A stretch of DNA of 64,000 nucleotides from Rhodobacterales bacterium (GCA_003249215.1 QKJR01000053.1:1-64000); one strand, 5' to 3'; positions 23,277 to 33,233 are shown, counted from the stretch's first letter. The notes: a model not told the origin generated them from the sequence alone. Program-made: numbers and translations.

Positions 23277-25151
23277 TCAGCGCACCAGCACGTAACTGCC
23301 GGGCGCGTCGCCCAGATCCGGGCCCATCGCCGGCGGGGCGACCTGTTTCTCGCCGCCCTTCTCGTGCAGCCAGTCGGCCCAGGGCTCCCACCAGGAGCCG
23401 GCGACCTTGGGCATGCCTGCCGCCCAGTCGTCGGGGCCGGGATGCGGCTCGCCAGCGTGGTGGGTCATGATCCGGTATTTCGCCCGCGGGCTGCCCGGAG
23501 GCGCCACGATCCCGGTGTTGTGTCCGCCCGAGACGAGCGCGAAGGTCACGCCGTCGCCGGTCAGATAGGTCAGCTTGAAGACCGAGTTCCAGGGCGCGAT
23601 ATGGTCGTGTTCGGTGGCGACCGCAAAGACCGGAATCTTGATGTCCTGCAGATAGATATGCTCGCCATTCGACACCATCCGGCCATCGGCCAGATCGTTG
23701 TTCAGGAACAGGTGCCGCAGATATTCGGCATGCATCCGATAGGGCATCCGCGTCGCATCATGGCTCCAGGCGCCCAGATGCGAGGGGGCCTCGCGTTCGC
23801 CCAGCATGTATTCGCGCACCGCATGCGACCAGATCAGATCCTGCGACTTGAGCATCGAGAAGGTGCCCGCCATCGCGCCCTTGTCGAGATACCCCTCGTC
23901 CCACATCATATCCTCGAGGAGCGAGAGCTGATCCTCGTTGGTGAACAGGCTGAGCTCACCGGCTTCGGTGAAATCGACTTGTGCGGCCAGCATCGTCATC
24001 GTCGCGAGCCGGTCGTCGCCGTCGCGCGCCATCGTCGCGGCCGACACCGACAAGAGCGTGCCGCCGAGGCAATAGCCGAGGCCATGGACCTTCGGCGCGC
24101 CGGTGATTTCGCCGATCGCGTCGATCGCGGCCATCACGCCGAGCTGACGGTAATCGTCGAAGCCCAGATCGCGGTCGCCCTCATCGGGGTTCTTCCACGA
24201 GATGCAGAAGACGGTGAAGCCCTGCCCCACCAGCCATTTGATCAGGCTTTCCTGCGCCGAGAGATCAAGGATGTAATATTTCATGATCCAGGCCGGAACG
24301 ATCAGCAGCGGCGTGGCATGGACCTTGTCGGTCGTCGGCGTGTATTGCAAAAGCTCGATCAGCCGGTTGCGGAACACCACCTTGCCGGGGGTCAGCGCGA
24401 CCTCGACACCGGGGGTGAATTCGGGCACCGGGTCGGCCTCGCCCGCGAGCTTCTTCATCTGATCGTCGAACCAGAATTGCGCCCCGCGCACCAGGTTCTG
24501 ACCACCCTCCTCGCGCGTACGCGCCAGAAGCTGCGGGTTGGTCATCAGGTAGTTCGAGGGCGAGAACATGTCGAGGAGCTGACGCCCGTAGAATTCGACG
24601 ATCTTCTCATGCTTGGCCTCGACGCCATGCACGCCGGTGGTGGCATTGGCCCACCATTGCTGCGCCAGAAGGAAGCTCTGGGAATAGAGCGAGAACGGGA
24701 ATTGCGCCCATTCGGGGCCCGCGAAACGGCGGTCCTGCTTGAGCGGCTCAACGCATTCCGCACCGTCGCCCCCCATCGCCTGACACATCATCTCGGCGGC
24801 GAGGCGCTGCATCTTGCGCGCGATCTTCCAGCTCATCTCGGCCTGCTTGCCGGGGCTGATCGCGAGATGCGTCGCCCAGTCGGCATAGGCCATCGACAGC
24901 GAGAGCGGCGAGAGCCCGCCCCAGAGCTTGCCGAGCCGCGCGTGCACATAGTGATCGAGGCTCTGAAACGCCTCTTCGGCGGCTTTCTTCTCGGAGGTCT
25001 GGGCCGAAACCGGGACCGGCACCGGAAGCTTCGCGGCCGGTTCGGCCTTGGGCGCTTCCACTTTCGGGTCCTTGAGCGTCGCAGTGGCAGGCACGGCCTT
25101 GGCCGCACCGGAGCGGGCGCGTTTGCGCGGCGCTTGAGCGGTGGTATTCAT
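23277..25151 (-). CDS. phaC: Class I poly(3-hydroxyalkanoate) synthase
   Basis: The 624-residue protein polymerises 3-hydroxyacyl-CoA into storage polyester at the granule surface. The lipase-like box GYCLGG carries nucleophile C361, with D516 (TEHDHIAPW) and H544 (SGGHNTGI) completing the triad. The N-terminal PhaC_N domain (about 90-270) follows an unusual Ala/Lys/Pro-rich extension (residues 1-55). It lies downstream of a phasin-like gene on the same strand; the 119-base gap between them contains GC hairpins that might lower phaC relative to phasin expression. Confidence 0.95.
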   Translation of the reverse strand: MNTTAQAPRKRARSGAAKAVPATATLKDPKVEAPKAEPAAKLPVPVPVSAQTSEKKAAEEAFQSLDHYVHARLGKLWGGLSPLSLSMAYADWATHLAISPGKQAEMSWKIARKMQRLAAEMMCQAMGGDGAECVEPLKQDRRFAGPEWAQFPFSLYSQSFLLAQQWWANATTGVHGVEAKHEKIVEFYGRQLLDMFSPSNYLMTNPQLLARTREEGGQNLVRGAQFWFDDQMKKLAGEADPVPEFTPGVEVALTPGKVVFRNRLIELLQYTPTTDKVHATPLLIVPAWIMKYYILDLSAQESLIKWLVGQGFTVFCISWKNPDEGDRDLGFDDYRQLGVMAAIDAIGEITGAPKVHGLGYCLGGTLLSVSAATMARDGDDRLATMTMLAAQVDFTEAGELSLFTNEDQLSLLEDMMWDEGYLDKGAMAGTFSMLKSQDLIWSHAVREYMLGEREAPSHLGAWSHDATRMPYRMHAEYLRHLFLNNDLADGRMVSNGEHIYLQDIKIPVFAVATEHDHIAPWNSVFKLTYLTGDGVTFALVSGGHNTGIVAPPGSPRAKYRIMTHHAGEPHPGPDDWAAGMPKVAGSWWEPWADWLHEKGGEKQVAPPAMGPDLGDAPGSYVLVR

Positions 25152-25270
25152 CTCGTCTCGCTTTCAGGCGGGGGATCCCGCCGGCTCGCAGTTCGCGGGA
25201 CTTGCCCGCCGGGTCTCATCTGACGGACCGCCAAGGTCCGCCGGCTTCAAACTCGGGCGGGCAAGCCGCC

Positions 25271-25642
25271 TCAAGCCTTGGCCGCGCCCGCCATCCCGAC
25301 GAGGGCCTCACCCTCTTCGGTCGCCGTGCGCACGGCCTGTTCGGCGATCTCGGTGACCGAGGCGGCGAGCTTGTTGGTCTCACCCGCATAATCACTCAAC
25401 ATCGCCTGCCAGAACCCGGTCCAGAGCTCCATCGCCTGGGTCGGATCCTGCGTCTGAGCCAGCTTTTCCAGCATCAGACGGTCACGCTCGAACCTCGTCT
25501 TCAGGAAATCGAGCGTCTCGATATTCTGTTTCAGCATGGCTTCCGCCAACTGAACCTGGGGCCGGAGAAACATTCCGAAATCAAGATCGGGAACGGCCAT
25601 ACAGCCCGCCATGGCCGCCGCCGGGTTATTCTTGCTGGGCAT
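25271..25642 (-). CDS. Phasin-like granule-associated protein
   Basis: The 123-residue, mostly helical protein lacks a signal peptide. The central helix (QAELMLKQNIETLDFLKTRFERDRLMLEKL-like region) and the segment WQAMLSDYAGETNKLAASVTEIAEQAV followed by EEGEALV resemble phasins that coat PHA granules. Position directly upstream of phaC supports this. The Shine-Dalgarno is the GGAGGA just before the ATG at 25642. A TGC-rich patch about 25693-25703 upstream (TGCACCTGCAG) recalls PhaR operators. Family assignment is from character and context. Confidence 0.7.
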   Translation of the reverse strand: MPSKNNPAAAMAGCMAVPDLDFGMFLRPQVQLAEAMLKQNIETLDFLKTRFERDRLMLEKLAQTQDPTQAMELWTGFWQAMLSDYAGETNKLAASVTEIAEQAVRTATEEGEALVGMAGAAKA

Positions 25643-25895
25643 AGTCTGTCCTCCTCACAGCTACGTTCGCAAAGAAAGATTACCATTATTTTGCACCTGC
25701 AGAATTGATCTGGCGCAACCGCCCGAAAAAGCGGCGCCGTGTTCCAAAAGCACCAGATTTCGCCCAACCACAGGGCAACAAAGGGGGAATTCCCCCTACG
25801 GCAGGTGGCTTTCCCGGCTTGGCCGGCGCGTCACGACGCTGTTACCCTTTACCAACTAGTAAACTTCTAAACACCAGAATCATTTTGGGGGAACC

Positions 25896-28800
25896 ATGGC
25901 GTACAATCGCGGGCCGAATTTCGGCCAATTCGGCATCCAACTTCCGGGTCACAGCATGGGCCATGGGGCCACTCCGTCCTGGGCGCATCGCGTCTTCCCG
26001 GTGATCGGCACGCGTCACGGCGACCTGCTCGAGGGCAGCGACCGCAACGATCTGATCATCGCCAAAGCCGGTGACGACACGATCCTCGCCTCGGCCGGGT
26101 TCGACTATATCGACGGCGGCAAGGGCAGCGATCTGGTGGTCTTCGAGGGCTCGATCCTCGACGCCGAGATCTCGCAATCTGGCGGCCATCGCGGCCACCC
26201 CGAGCTGACCCGGGTGGCGACGCTCGCGGGCACCACCACGCTCACCAATGTCGAGGCGCTCTATTTCGCGGCCGACGATTACATGCTCTGGCTCGACGGC
26301 ACCAACAATGCCGTGCTCGCGGGCGATGATGCGTTCGACGCCTTCGAGGGCACCGAAGCGCTGATCGACACCGCGACGCTGCTCGCAAACGATCACGAAT
26401 TCGACGGCGATACGATGAGCATCACCGCGGTCGACGCGGTCTCGGCGCTTGGTGCGACGCTGACCCTGACCGATGGCCAGATCTCTTACCTTGCGGGTGC
26501 GGCCTTCGACGCGCTGGCCGAGGGCGAGGTGGTCACCGATACCTTCACCTATACCGTCGACGACGGCAAAGGCGGTACCGATACCGCCACCGTCACAGTG
26601 ACAGTCACCGGCACCAATGACGCGCCGGTTCTGTCGCTGACGCCGGCCGTCACCATCGACGAAAACACCACCGAGGTCGCCGCGGGCATCTCGGCCAGCG
26701 ATGTCGACAGCGTCACGCTGACTTACGCCCTCTCGGGCGCCGATGCCGCGCTCTTCACGATCGACGCCGCGACCGGCGCGATCGCCTTCGTGAGCGCCCC
26801 CGATTACGAGACGCCCGGCGACGCGGACGGCGACAATGCCTATGAGCTGACCGTGACCGTCACCGACGATCTCGGCGCGAGCGACAGCGCCGATCTGACC
26901 GTGAGCGTGGCCGATGTGCTCGAACTGCCCGAGGTCACCGCCCGGGTCAACGAGATCCACTATGACAATGCCGGCACCGATACCGGCGAGTTCATCGAGA
27001 TCCGCGTGGCCGCGGGCGATGACGTGAGCTATCTCACCGTCACGCTCTACAACGGCTCGGGCGGCGCGGCCTATGGCAGCTACGCGGTCGCGGATGGCGC
27101 GATGACCTCGGACGGCACTTGGGATTACTACGTGATCTCCTTCCCCTCGAATGGCATCCAGAACGGCTCGCCCGATGGCGTCGCCTTGGCCAATGGCCCG
27201 GAGCTGATTGAATTCCTCAGCTACGAGGGCGAGATGACGGCGGTCGGCGGGGTCGCCGATGGCGTCACCTCCACCGATATTGGCGTGGCCGAGGACAGCG
27301 CGACGCTGATCGGTCAGTCGCTGATGCGCAACGAGGATGGCAGCTGGCGCGCGCCCGAGGACAACACCGCGGGCGCCTCGAATGACGCGCCGATCGCGCT
27401 CGAGGCCCGGATCAACGAGATCCATTACGACAACGCGGGCACCGATGCGGGCGAGTTCATCGAGGTTCGCGTGAATGCCGGCGCCGATGCCTCGGGTCTC
27501 CTGCTCGAGCTCTACAACGGCAATGGCGGCGCGGTTTACGGCAGCTACGATCTGTCGGCGGCCAGCATGACCACCGATGGCACCTATGATTACTACGTCT
27601 GGGCCTTCGCCTCGAATGGCCTCCAGAACGGCTCGCCCGACGGGATGGCGATCTCGGTCGACGGCGCGGTGGTGGAATTCCTGAGCTACGAGGGCGAGAT
27701 GACCGCGACCTCGGGCCTTGCCGCGGGCCTGACCTCGACCGATATCGGCGTGGCCGAGGCGAGCGACACCGCCGCGGGCCTGTCGCTGAGCCGCCTCGCC
27801 GATGGCAGCTGGCAAGAGGCCTATGACGAGACCCCCGGCGCCGAAAACGCGGTGATGCCGCTGCCCTTCGAGGCCCGGATCAACGAGTTCCACTATGACA
27901 ATGCGGGCACCGACACCGGCGAGGCGATCGAGATCCGCGTCTCGACGGGCGGCGATGTCTCGGGCCTCGTGGTCGAGCTCTACAACGGTAACGGCAATGC
28001 GGTCTATGCCAGCTATGCGCTGAGCGATGCCACGATGACCACCGATGGCACCTGGGATTACTATGTGATCGACGCGAGCGGCCTTCAGAATGGTTCGCCC
28101 GACGGGATCGCGCTCTCGAACGGCGGGGTACTGATCGAGTTCCTCAGCTACGAGGGCACGATGACCGGCGTCGGCGGTGCGGCCGATGGCGTCACCTCGC
28201 TCGACGTCGGCGTGGTCGAGGGCACGGCGACGCCCGAGGGCACCTCGATCCAGCTTCTCGACGATGGCACCTGGGCGACCGAGGTCGAGGAAACCTTCGG
28301 CGCGGCCAATGACGGTTCGGGCGGCGGTGATGATGGTGGCGGCGGCACCGATCCGGAGCCCACGATCGCCAAGATCTCGGCGGTGCAGGGCTCGACCGAC
28401 ACCGCGGCGATGGTCGGCCAGACGGTCACCGTCTCGGCCGTGGTCACCCATGTGCTCGCCACCGGCTTCTATATCCAGGAAGAAGATGTGGACGCGGATG
28501 GCGACATCACCACTTCCGAGGGGATTTTCGTCTATACCAACGGCTATGCCGTGAGCCTTGGCGATCTGGTCGAGGTGACCGGCACCGTGGTCGAATATTA
28601 CGGCATGACCCAGCTCAGCTCGGTCTCGGCGGTGAACATCCTCGCGATGGATCAGGTGCTGCCGACCTCGGTCGAAATCAGCCTCTCGCCCGACACCGTC
28701 GCCGATTACGAAGCCTATGAGGGGATGCGCGTCACGCTCACCTCCGGCACCGAGGATCCGCTGACCGTGATCGAGAATTACAACCTCGACCGCTATGGCG

Positions 28801-30305
28801 AGATCGCGGTCGCCGCCGGCACCCAGATGCAGCCGACGCAGCTCTACGATGCGCAGACCGAACAGGCGGAAATTCAGGCGCTGTTCGAGGCCAACGAAAA
28901 TGCGCGCATCCTGCTCGACGATGGTTCCTCGACGCAGAACCCGGACGAATTCGTCTTCCTCCCGGGCGGCGCGGGCGACAGCGGCAATGGCTATCTCGAT
29001 GCGAGCGACGATTTCTCCGATGCGGGCACGACGATCCGCAACGGCGCCGAGATCGTCGGTTCGGTCGAGGGCATCCTGAACTTCGGCTATGACGACTGGC
29101 GCGTGACCGTGACCGAGACGATCACGCTGGACGAGGACACCAACACCGGTGCCCGCGACGCCGAGCCCGCCGATGTCGGGGGCACGCTGCAAGTGGCCAC
29201 CTATAACGTGTTGAACTACTTCACCACGCTCTCGGGCGGGACCGGGCCGGATGGCACGCTCGACCCGCGGGGCGCCGACAATGCCGACGAACTCGCGCGC
29301 CAGACGGTAAAGCTGGTCGAAGGGATCATCGGCACCGGCGCCGAGGTGCTCGCGCTCGAAGAGATCGAGAACAACGGCTTTGGCGAGACCTCGGCGATTG
29401 CGACGCTGGTCAGCGAACTCAACGCGGCGACGACCGAGCACAGCTATGCCTTCGTCGATCCGACCGGGGTTGAGGGCTTCGTCGGAACCGATGCGATCAT
29501 GCCCGCGATCATCTACGACGCGGATGCGGTGACGCTGCTCTATACCGACGTTCTGGACTATACCGAGGATACCGCGGCCACGACCTATGCTCTGGCCAAG
29601 GTGCTCTCGGATGTGGTCGGCGAGAGCTACGACATCGGCGATTATGACCGCAACCGCCCCTCGGTCGCGGCGACCTTTGTCGACAATGAAACCGGCACCG
29701 AATTCACCGTGGTCGCCTCGCATCTGAAATCCAAGGGCGACAGTGGCTTGGCCGATCTGGTCGAGGCCGCCCAAACCTACGTCGATGGCGGCGGCACCGG
29801 GATCACCCAGGCCGATATCGACGCGCTGACCTCGGACCCGAACTACGATCAGGGCGATGGTCAGGGCTTCTGGAATGCGGTGCGGACCGAAGCGGCGGTG
29901 GAACTCGGCGACTGGATCTCGACCGAATACAATGGCGGCGGGGTCACCAACTACCTGCTTCTGGGCGACATGAACGCCTATGCCGAGGAAGATCCGGTTC
30001 AGGCGCTCGACGACGATGCGGGTCTGGTCGATCTGATCGACGCCTTCATCGGTCAGGATCTGGCCTATTCCTATGTCTATGACGGGATGCAGGGCACGCT
30101 CGATCAGGGCCTCGCGGATGACCTGATGGCGAGCGCGGTCACCGGCGTCACCGAATGGCATATCAACGCCGACGAGCCGGACCTGATCGGCTATGACACC
30201 GATTACACCAATGCCGCCTTCTACAACGATGGCGTCTATGGCTCGTCGGACCACGATCCGCTGATCATCGGGCTTGATTTCAGCTACAACCTGATGACGG
30301 CCTGA
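25896..30305 (+). CDS. ExeM/NucH-family secreted endonuclease with RTX-like and lamin-tail repeats
   Basis: The 1469-residue acidic protein has no classical signal peptide. In order: RTX-like calcium motifs (about 40-90, e.g. DGGKGSDLVVFEG), cadherin/VCBS-type domains (about 140-345), three tandem lamin-tail-like domains starting at residues 349, 504 and 660 (each ARxNExHYDNAGTD), a Gly/Asp-rich linker (GSGGGDDGGGG), an OB-fold domain (about 825-930) and a C-terminal exonuclease-endonuclease-phosphatase domain (about 1098-1469) with ATYNVLNYF, EEIENNG, ASHLKSKGD, LLGDMNAY and SSDHDPLI metal and catalytic motifs. This is the layout of extracellular nucleases that degrade environmental or biofilm DNA. 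RTX motifs suggest type I secretion; no transporter genes are adjacent. Confidence 0.88.
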   Translation: MAYNRGPNFGQFGIQLPGHSMGHGATPSWAHRVFPVIGTRHGDLLEGSDRNDLIIAKAGDDTILASAGFDYIDGGKGSDLVVFEGSILDAEISQSGGHRGHPELTRVATLAGTTTLTNVEALYFAADDYMLWLDGTNNAVLAGDDAFDAFEGTEALIDTATLLANDHEFDGDTMSITAVDAVSALGATLTLTDGQISYLAGAAFDALAEGEVVTDTFTYTVDDGKGGTDTATVTVTVTGTNDAPVLSLTPAVTIDENTTEVAAGISASDVDSVTLTYALSGADAALFTIDAATGAIAFVSAPDYETPGDADGDNAYELTVTVTDDLGASDSADLTVSVADVLELPEVTARVNEIHYDNAGTDTGEFIEIRVAAGDDVSYLTVTLYNGSGGAAYGSYAVADGAMTSDGTWDYYVISFPSNGIQNGSPDGVALANGPELIEFLSYEGEMTAVGGVADGVTSTDIGVAEDSATLIGQSLMRNEDGSWRAPEDNTAGASNDAPIALEARINEIHYDNAGTDAGEFIEVRVNAGADASGLLLELYNGNGGAVYGSYDLSAASMTTDGTYDYYVWAFASNGLQNGSPDGMAISVDGAVVEFLSYEGEMTATSGLAAGLTSTDIGVAEASDTAAGLSLSRLADGSWQEAYDETPGAENAVMPLPFEARINEFHYDNAGTDTGEAIEIRVSTGGDVSGLVVELYNGNGNAVYASYALSDATMTTDGTWDYYVIDASGLQNGSPDGIALSNGGVLIEFLSYEGTMTGVGGAADGVTSLDVGVVEGTATPEGTSIQLLDDGTWATEVEETFGAANDGSGGGDDGGGGTDPEPTIAKISAVQGSTDTAAMVGQTVTVSAVVTHVLATGFYIQEEDVDADGDITTSEGIFVYTNGYAVSLGDLVEVTGTVVEYYGMTQLSSVSAVNILAMDQVLPTSVEISLSPDTVADYEAYEGMRVTLTSGTEDPLTVIENYNLDRYGEIAVAAGTQMQPTQLYDAQTEQAEIQALFEANENARILLDDGSSTQNPDEFVFLPGGAGDSGNGYLDASDDFSDAGTTIRNGAEIVGSVEGILNFGYDDWRVTVTETITLDEDTNTGARDAEPADVGGTLQVATYNVLNYFTTLSGGTGPDGTLDPRGADNADELARQTVKLVEGIIGTGAEVLALEEIENNGFGETSAIATLVSELNAATTEHSYAFVDPTGVEGFVGTDAIMPAIIYDADAVTLLYTDVLDYTEDTAATTYALAKVLSDVVGESYDIGDYDRNRPSVAATFVDNETGTEFTVVASHLKSKGDSGLADLVEAAQTYVDGGGTGITQADIDALTSDPNYDQGDGQGFWNAVRTEAAVELGDWISTEYNGGGVTNYLLLGDMNAYAEEDPVQALDDDAGLVDLIDAFIGQDLAYSYVYDGMQGTLDQGLADDLMASAVTGVTEWHINADEPDLIGYDTDYTNAAFYNDGVYGSSDHDPLIIGLDFSYNLMTA
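26940..28316 (+). repeat. Three tandem ~466-base coding repeats in the nuclease gene
   Basis: The units begin at 26940, 27405 and 27873 and encode the three lamin-tail-like domains. Each opens with the same block (Arg-Val/Ile-Asn-Glu-Ile/Phe-His-Tyr-Asp-Asn-Ala-Gly-Thr-Asp). They are diverged at the base level but remain in register. Confidence 0.85.
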
Positions 30306-30331
30306 GCTCCTCGGGCATCGCAATGAACGCG

Positions 30332-30358
30332 AAACGGGCCGGATCTCCGGCCCGTTTT
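30332..30358 (+). terminator. Terminator after the nuclease gene
   Basis: A 12-bp stem, AAACGGGCCGGA with TCCGGCCCGTTT, encloses a 2-base gap and is followed by TTCTTACTCT. The A/T ends make it usable in both directions, which suits the convergent gene on the other side. Confidence 0.85.
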
Positions 30359-30374
30359 CTTACTCTCTTCAGGT

Positions 30375-30432
30375 CTTCAACCTGATCAAAATATCCCGGG
30401 GTGAGGCCGCAGGCCGAGGGGCAGAGCCCCTC
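30375..30432. repeat. Family B repeat, locus 2 (single copy plus GC hairpin)
   Basis: A lone family B copy (30375-30401, tail CTTCAACCTGATC, core AAATATCCCGGGG) is followed by the companion hairpin GAGGGGC-AGA-GCCCCTC at 30416-30432. No opposing copy is seen. The tail is the same as at the locus near 56.5 kb. Confidence 0.75.
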
Positions 30433-30438
30433 TCTCCC

Positions 30439-32052
30439 TCAGACGCCGTCGTCGATCGGCTCGAAGGCCTCGGCCCGCGCCCGGCGCCAGCGTTCGAGGA
30501 AGCCGAAGCGCTCGTCATCCTCGCGCAGCAGGAACCCTTCGGGCATATAGGGATAGACCTGATGCGCGACGACCATCTGCCGGTCCTTCTCGCGCAACAG
30601 GAAGTGGTGCGGCAGGAACTTGCCCGGGTGATCGAGCCCCGCGGCGCCGGTCATCTCGCCCAAGGCCTTCATCGTGTTGCGATGGAAGCTTGTGACCCGC
30701 TCGGCCTTGGTCGGCACCACGAGCGCGCGCGAGCGGCGCTTGTCCTGGGTCGCCACGCCCACCGGGCAGCGGTTGGTGTGACAGGCCTGCGCCTGAATGC
30801 AGCCGACCGCGAACATGAACCCGCGCGCGGAATTCGCCCAGTCGGCGCCGAGGCCGAGCACCTTGGCGATGTCGAAAGCGGTGATCAGCTTGCCGCTCGC
30901 GCCAAGTTTGATCCGGTCGCGCAGCCCCGCGCCGCGCAGGGTGTTATGCGCAAAGGTCAGCCCCTCGACGAGCGGCATCCCCATGTGGTTGGCGAATTCC
31001 AGCGGCGCGGCACCAGTGCCGCCCTCCTTGCCGTCGATCACGATGAAATCGGGGGTCACCCCGGTTTCCAGCATCGCCTTGACGATGCACATGAATTCGC
31101 GCCGATGCCCGATGCAGAGCTTGAAGCCCACCGGCTTGCCCTTGGAGAGCTCGCGCAATTGCTTGATGAAATCCATCATCTCGAGCGGCGTCGAGAAAGC
31201 CGAATGCGAGGCGGGCGAGATGCAGTCGACGCCCATCGGCACGCCGCGCGCCTCGGCGATCTCGGGGCTGATCTTGGCCGCGGGCAGCATGCCGCCATGG
31301 CCGGGCTTGGCGCCCTGGCTCAGCTTGATCTCGATCATCTTGACCTGCGGGTTCGCGGCCTGTTCGGCAAACCGCTCGGGGCTGAACGACCCATCCGGGT
31401 TGCGGCAGCCGAAATAGCCCGAGCCGATCTCATAGATCAGATCGCCGCCGCCCTTGCGGTGATAGCGCGAGATGCCCCCCTCGCCCGTGTCATGGGCAAA
31501 GCCGCCGGCCTTGGCGCCGGTGTTGAGCGCCTCGATCGCATTGGCCGAAAGCGCGCCGAAGGACATCGCCGAGATATTGTAGATCGAGGCCTCATAGGGC
31601 TGGGCGCAATCGGGCCCGCCGACCGTCACCCGGAAATTCGTGTCGGTGATATGCTTGGGGCGCACCGAATGGGTCAGCCATTGATAGCCCGAATCATAGA
31701 CCCGCATCCGCGTGCCGAAGGGGCGCGCATCCTCGACATTCTTCGCGCGCTGATAGACGAGCGAGCGGTCATCGCGCGAAAACGGCTCCTCGTCCTCGTC
31801 GCTCTCGATCAGATATTGCCGGATCTCGGGGCGGATCTCCTCGAAGAGGAAGCGCAGATGGCCGATCACCGGATAGTTGCGCAGGATCGAATGGCGTTCC
31901 TGGATCACGTCATAGACGCCGAGCAGCGCAAGCGCGCCGAAGATCAGCGCGCCGAGCCAGAACCAGGGCGAAATCACCAGCCCGACGAGGCTCAGCAGGG
32001 CCAACAGCGCGCTGCCCAGCAGCGGCAGAAAACGCAACTCGTGAAGCGGCAT
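30439..32052 (-). CDS. FMN-binding glutamate synthase-family protein
   Basis: The 537-residue protein is anchored by one or two N-terminal transmembrane segments (about residues 9-45) and then has the FMN-binding, Fe-S glutamate synthase domain: SAMSFGALS, GEGGISRYH, SQGAKPGHGG, DGKEGGTGAAP, and the cysteine cluster CIQAQACHTNRCPVG for a 3Fe-4S centre. The glutaminase domain of true GltB is absent, so it is one of the stand-alone GltB2-like enzymes whose substrate is not settled. GGAGAAACC precedes the ATG at 32052, which was chosen over the longer frame to 32298. Confidence 0.88.
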   Translation of the reverse strand: MPLHELRFLPLLGSALLALLSLVGLVISPWFWLGALIFGALALLGVYDVIQERHSILRNYPVIGHLRFLFEEIRPEIRQYLIESDEDEEPFSRDDRSLVYQRAKNVEDARPFGTRMRVYDSGYQWLTHSVRPKHITDTNFRVTVGGPDCAQPYEASIYNISAMSFGALSANAIEALNTGAKAGGFAHDTGEGGISRYHRKGGGDLIYEIGSGYFGCRNPDGSFSPERFAEQAANPQVKMIEIKLSQGAKPGHGGMLPAAKISPEIAEARGVPMGVDCISPASHSAFSTPLEMMDFIKQLRELSKGKPVGFKLCIGHRREFMCIVKAMLETGVTPDFIVIDGKEGGTGAAPLEFANHMGMPLVEGLTFAHNTLRGAGLRDRIKLGASGKLITAFDIAKVLGLGADWANSARGFMFAVGCIQAQACHTNRCPVGVATQDKRRSRALVVPTKAERVTSFHRNTMKALGEMTGAAGLDHPGKFLPHHFLLREKDRQMVVAHQVYPYMPEGFLLREDDERFGFLERWRRARAEAFEPIDDGV

Positions 32053-32207
32053 CGGTTTCTCCCTCGATCGCCCGCGCATCGGCCTGTACAGGGCCGGACT
32101 TCTGCCCGCGATCCTGCCCGATGTGCCTTTCCTTTCGATGAAGACTAACAGCCCCCTGTGCGGAATGAACCCCACGAACTGCGCAATCTGGCGCGATTTT
32201 CGTCCGT

Positions 32208-33233
32208 TCAGGCCGCGCGAAAGCGCAACGAGGACATCAATGCCGAACCGATGAGCACTGCGCCAATCAGGCCGGTCACGAGTTCCGGAATATGCCACAG
32301 CGTCTGGGCAAACATGATCACCGCAAGCGTCAGGATCGACCAGAACGCCCCATGTTCGAGATAGCGGAACTCGCTGAGCGTCTGGCGTTCGACCAGCATC
32401 AGCGTCATCGAGCGCACATACATCGCCCCGATGCCGAGCCCGATCGCGATCAGGAACAGGTTTTGCGTGAGTGCAAAGGCCCCGATCACGCCGTCGAAGC
32501 TGAACGAGGCGTCGAGCACTTCGAGATAGAGGAAGGCCCCGAGCCCGCCCCGCGCGACATCGCTCGACATGCTGGCGCGGTCGAGCAATTGTCCCAGAAC
32601 CTCGACGCCCAGAAAGGTCAGGAGCCCCGCGACCACGGCAAAGAGGAAGCGATGCGCCTCATGTGCGGGCAAGGCGAGCGAGAAGACGAGCCCGAGCCCG
32701 AGCACCATCGCCACCTCGAGCCCCCGGACCGAGGCGCAGGCGCGCAGCCGGCATTCGAGGGCGGCGATCCAGTCGACCTCCTTGCCCTCGTCGATGAAAT
32801 AATTCAGCGCGACCATCATCAGGAAGGCACCGCCGAAGCCCGCGATGCCGATATGCGCCTCGCCGATGATGCGTGCGTATTCGGCCGGCTGCGTGGCGGC
32901 AAGGCGCAGCGCCTCGACCGGCCCGAGATCGGCCGCGACAACGACGATCAGCAGCGGAAACAGGATCCGCATCCCGAAGACCGCGATCACGATGCCCCAG
33001 GTCAGGAAGCGCCGCTGCCAGAGCGGCGTCATCGCCTGCAGCTTGTTGGCGTTGACGATGGCGTTGTCGAAGCTGAGCGAGATCTCGAGCACCGCGAGCA
33101 CCGCCGCGATCATCAGGAACGAGAGCGCCGGGCCGATCCCGCCCCCCATGCCGAGCCCGAGCCCGAAGGCAAGGACGAGCCCCGCCAGCGTCACCGCGAA
33201 AGCTCCCCGGAAATAGTGCAAAGTCGCGCGCAT
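32208..33233 (-). CDS. DUF475 family integral membrane protein
   Basis: The 341-residue protein has about nine hydrophobic segments. Acidic motifs inside membrane helices (LEISLSFDNAIVNANKL near residue 49 and LDASFSFDGVIGAFAL near residue 240) repeat the same SFD pattern, the internal duplication typical of DUF475/TerC-like proteins, which are suspected metal-ion transporters. The start at 33233 (MRATLHYFRG) is the natural one; the longer frame to 33464 overlaps the neighbouring gene. Not in an obvious operon. Confidence 0.8.
   Translation of the reverse strand: MRATLHYFRGAFAVTLAGLVLAFGLGLGMGGGIGPALSFLMIAAVLAVLEISLSFDNAIVNANKLQAMTPLWQRRFLTWGIVIAVFGMRILFPLLIVVVAADLGPVEALRLAATQPAEYARIIGEAHIGIAGFGGAFLMMVALNYFIDEGKEVDWIAALECRLRACASVRGLEVAMVLGLGLVFSLALPAHEAHRFLFAVVAGLLTFLGVEVLGQLLDRASMSSDVARGGLGAFLYLEVLDASFSFDGVIGAFALTQNLFLIAIGLGIGAMYVRSMTLMLVERQTLSEFRYLEHGAFWSILTLAVIMFAQTLWHIPELVTGLIGAVLIGSALMSSLRFRAA

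Noticed and set aside
26940-28316. CRISPR or satellite-type array
   Set aside because: The repeats are about 466 bases, in coding register and encode protein domains.
25842-30323. A 1493-codon minus-strand frame
   Set aside because: It mirrors the nuclease gene codon for codon and shows only Asp/His/Val/Arg-rich antisense composition.
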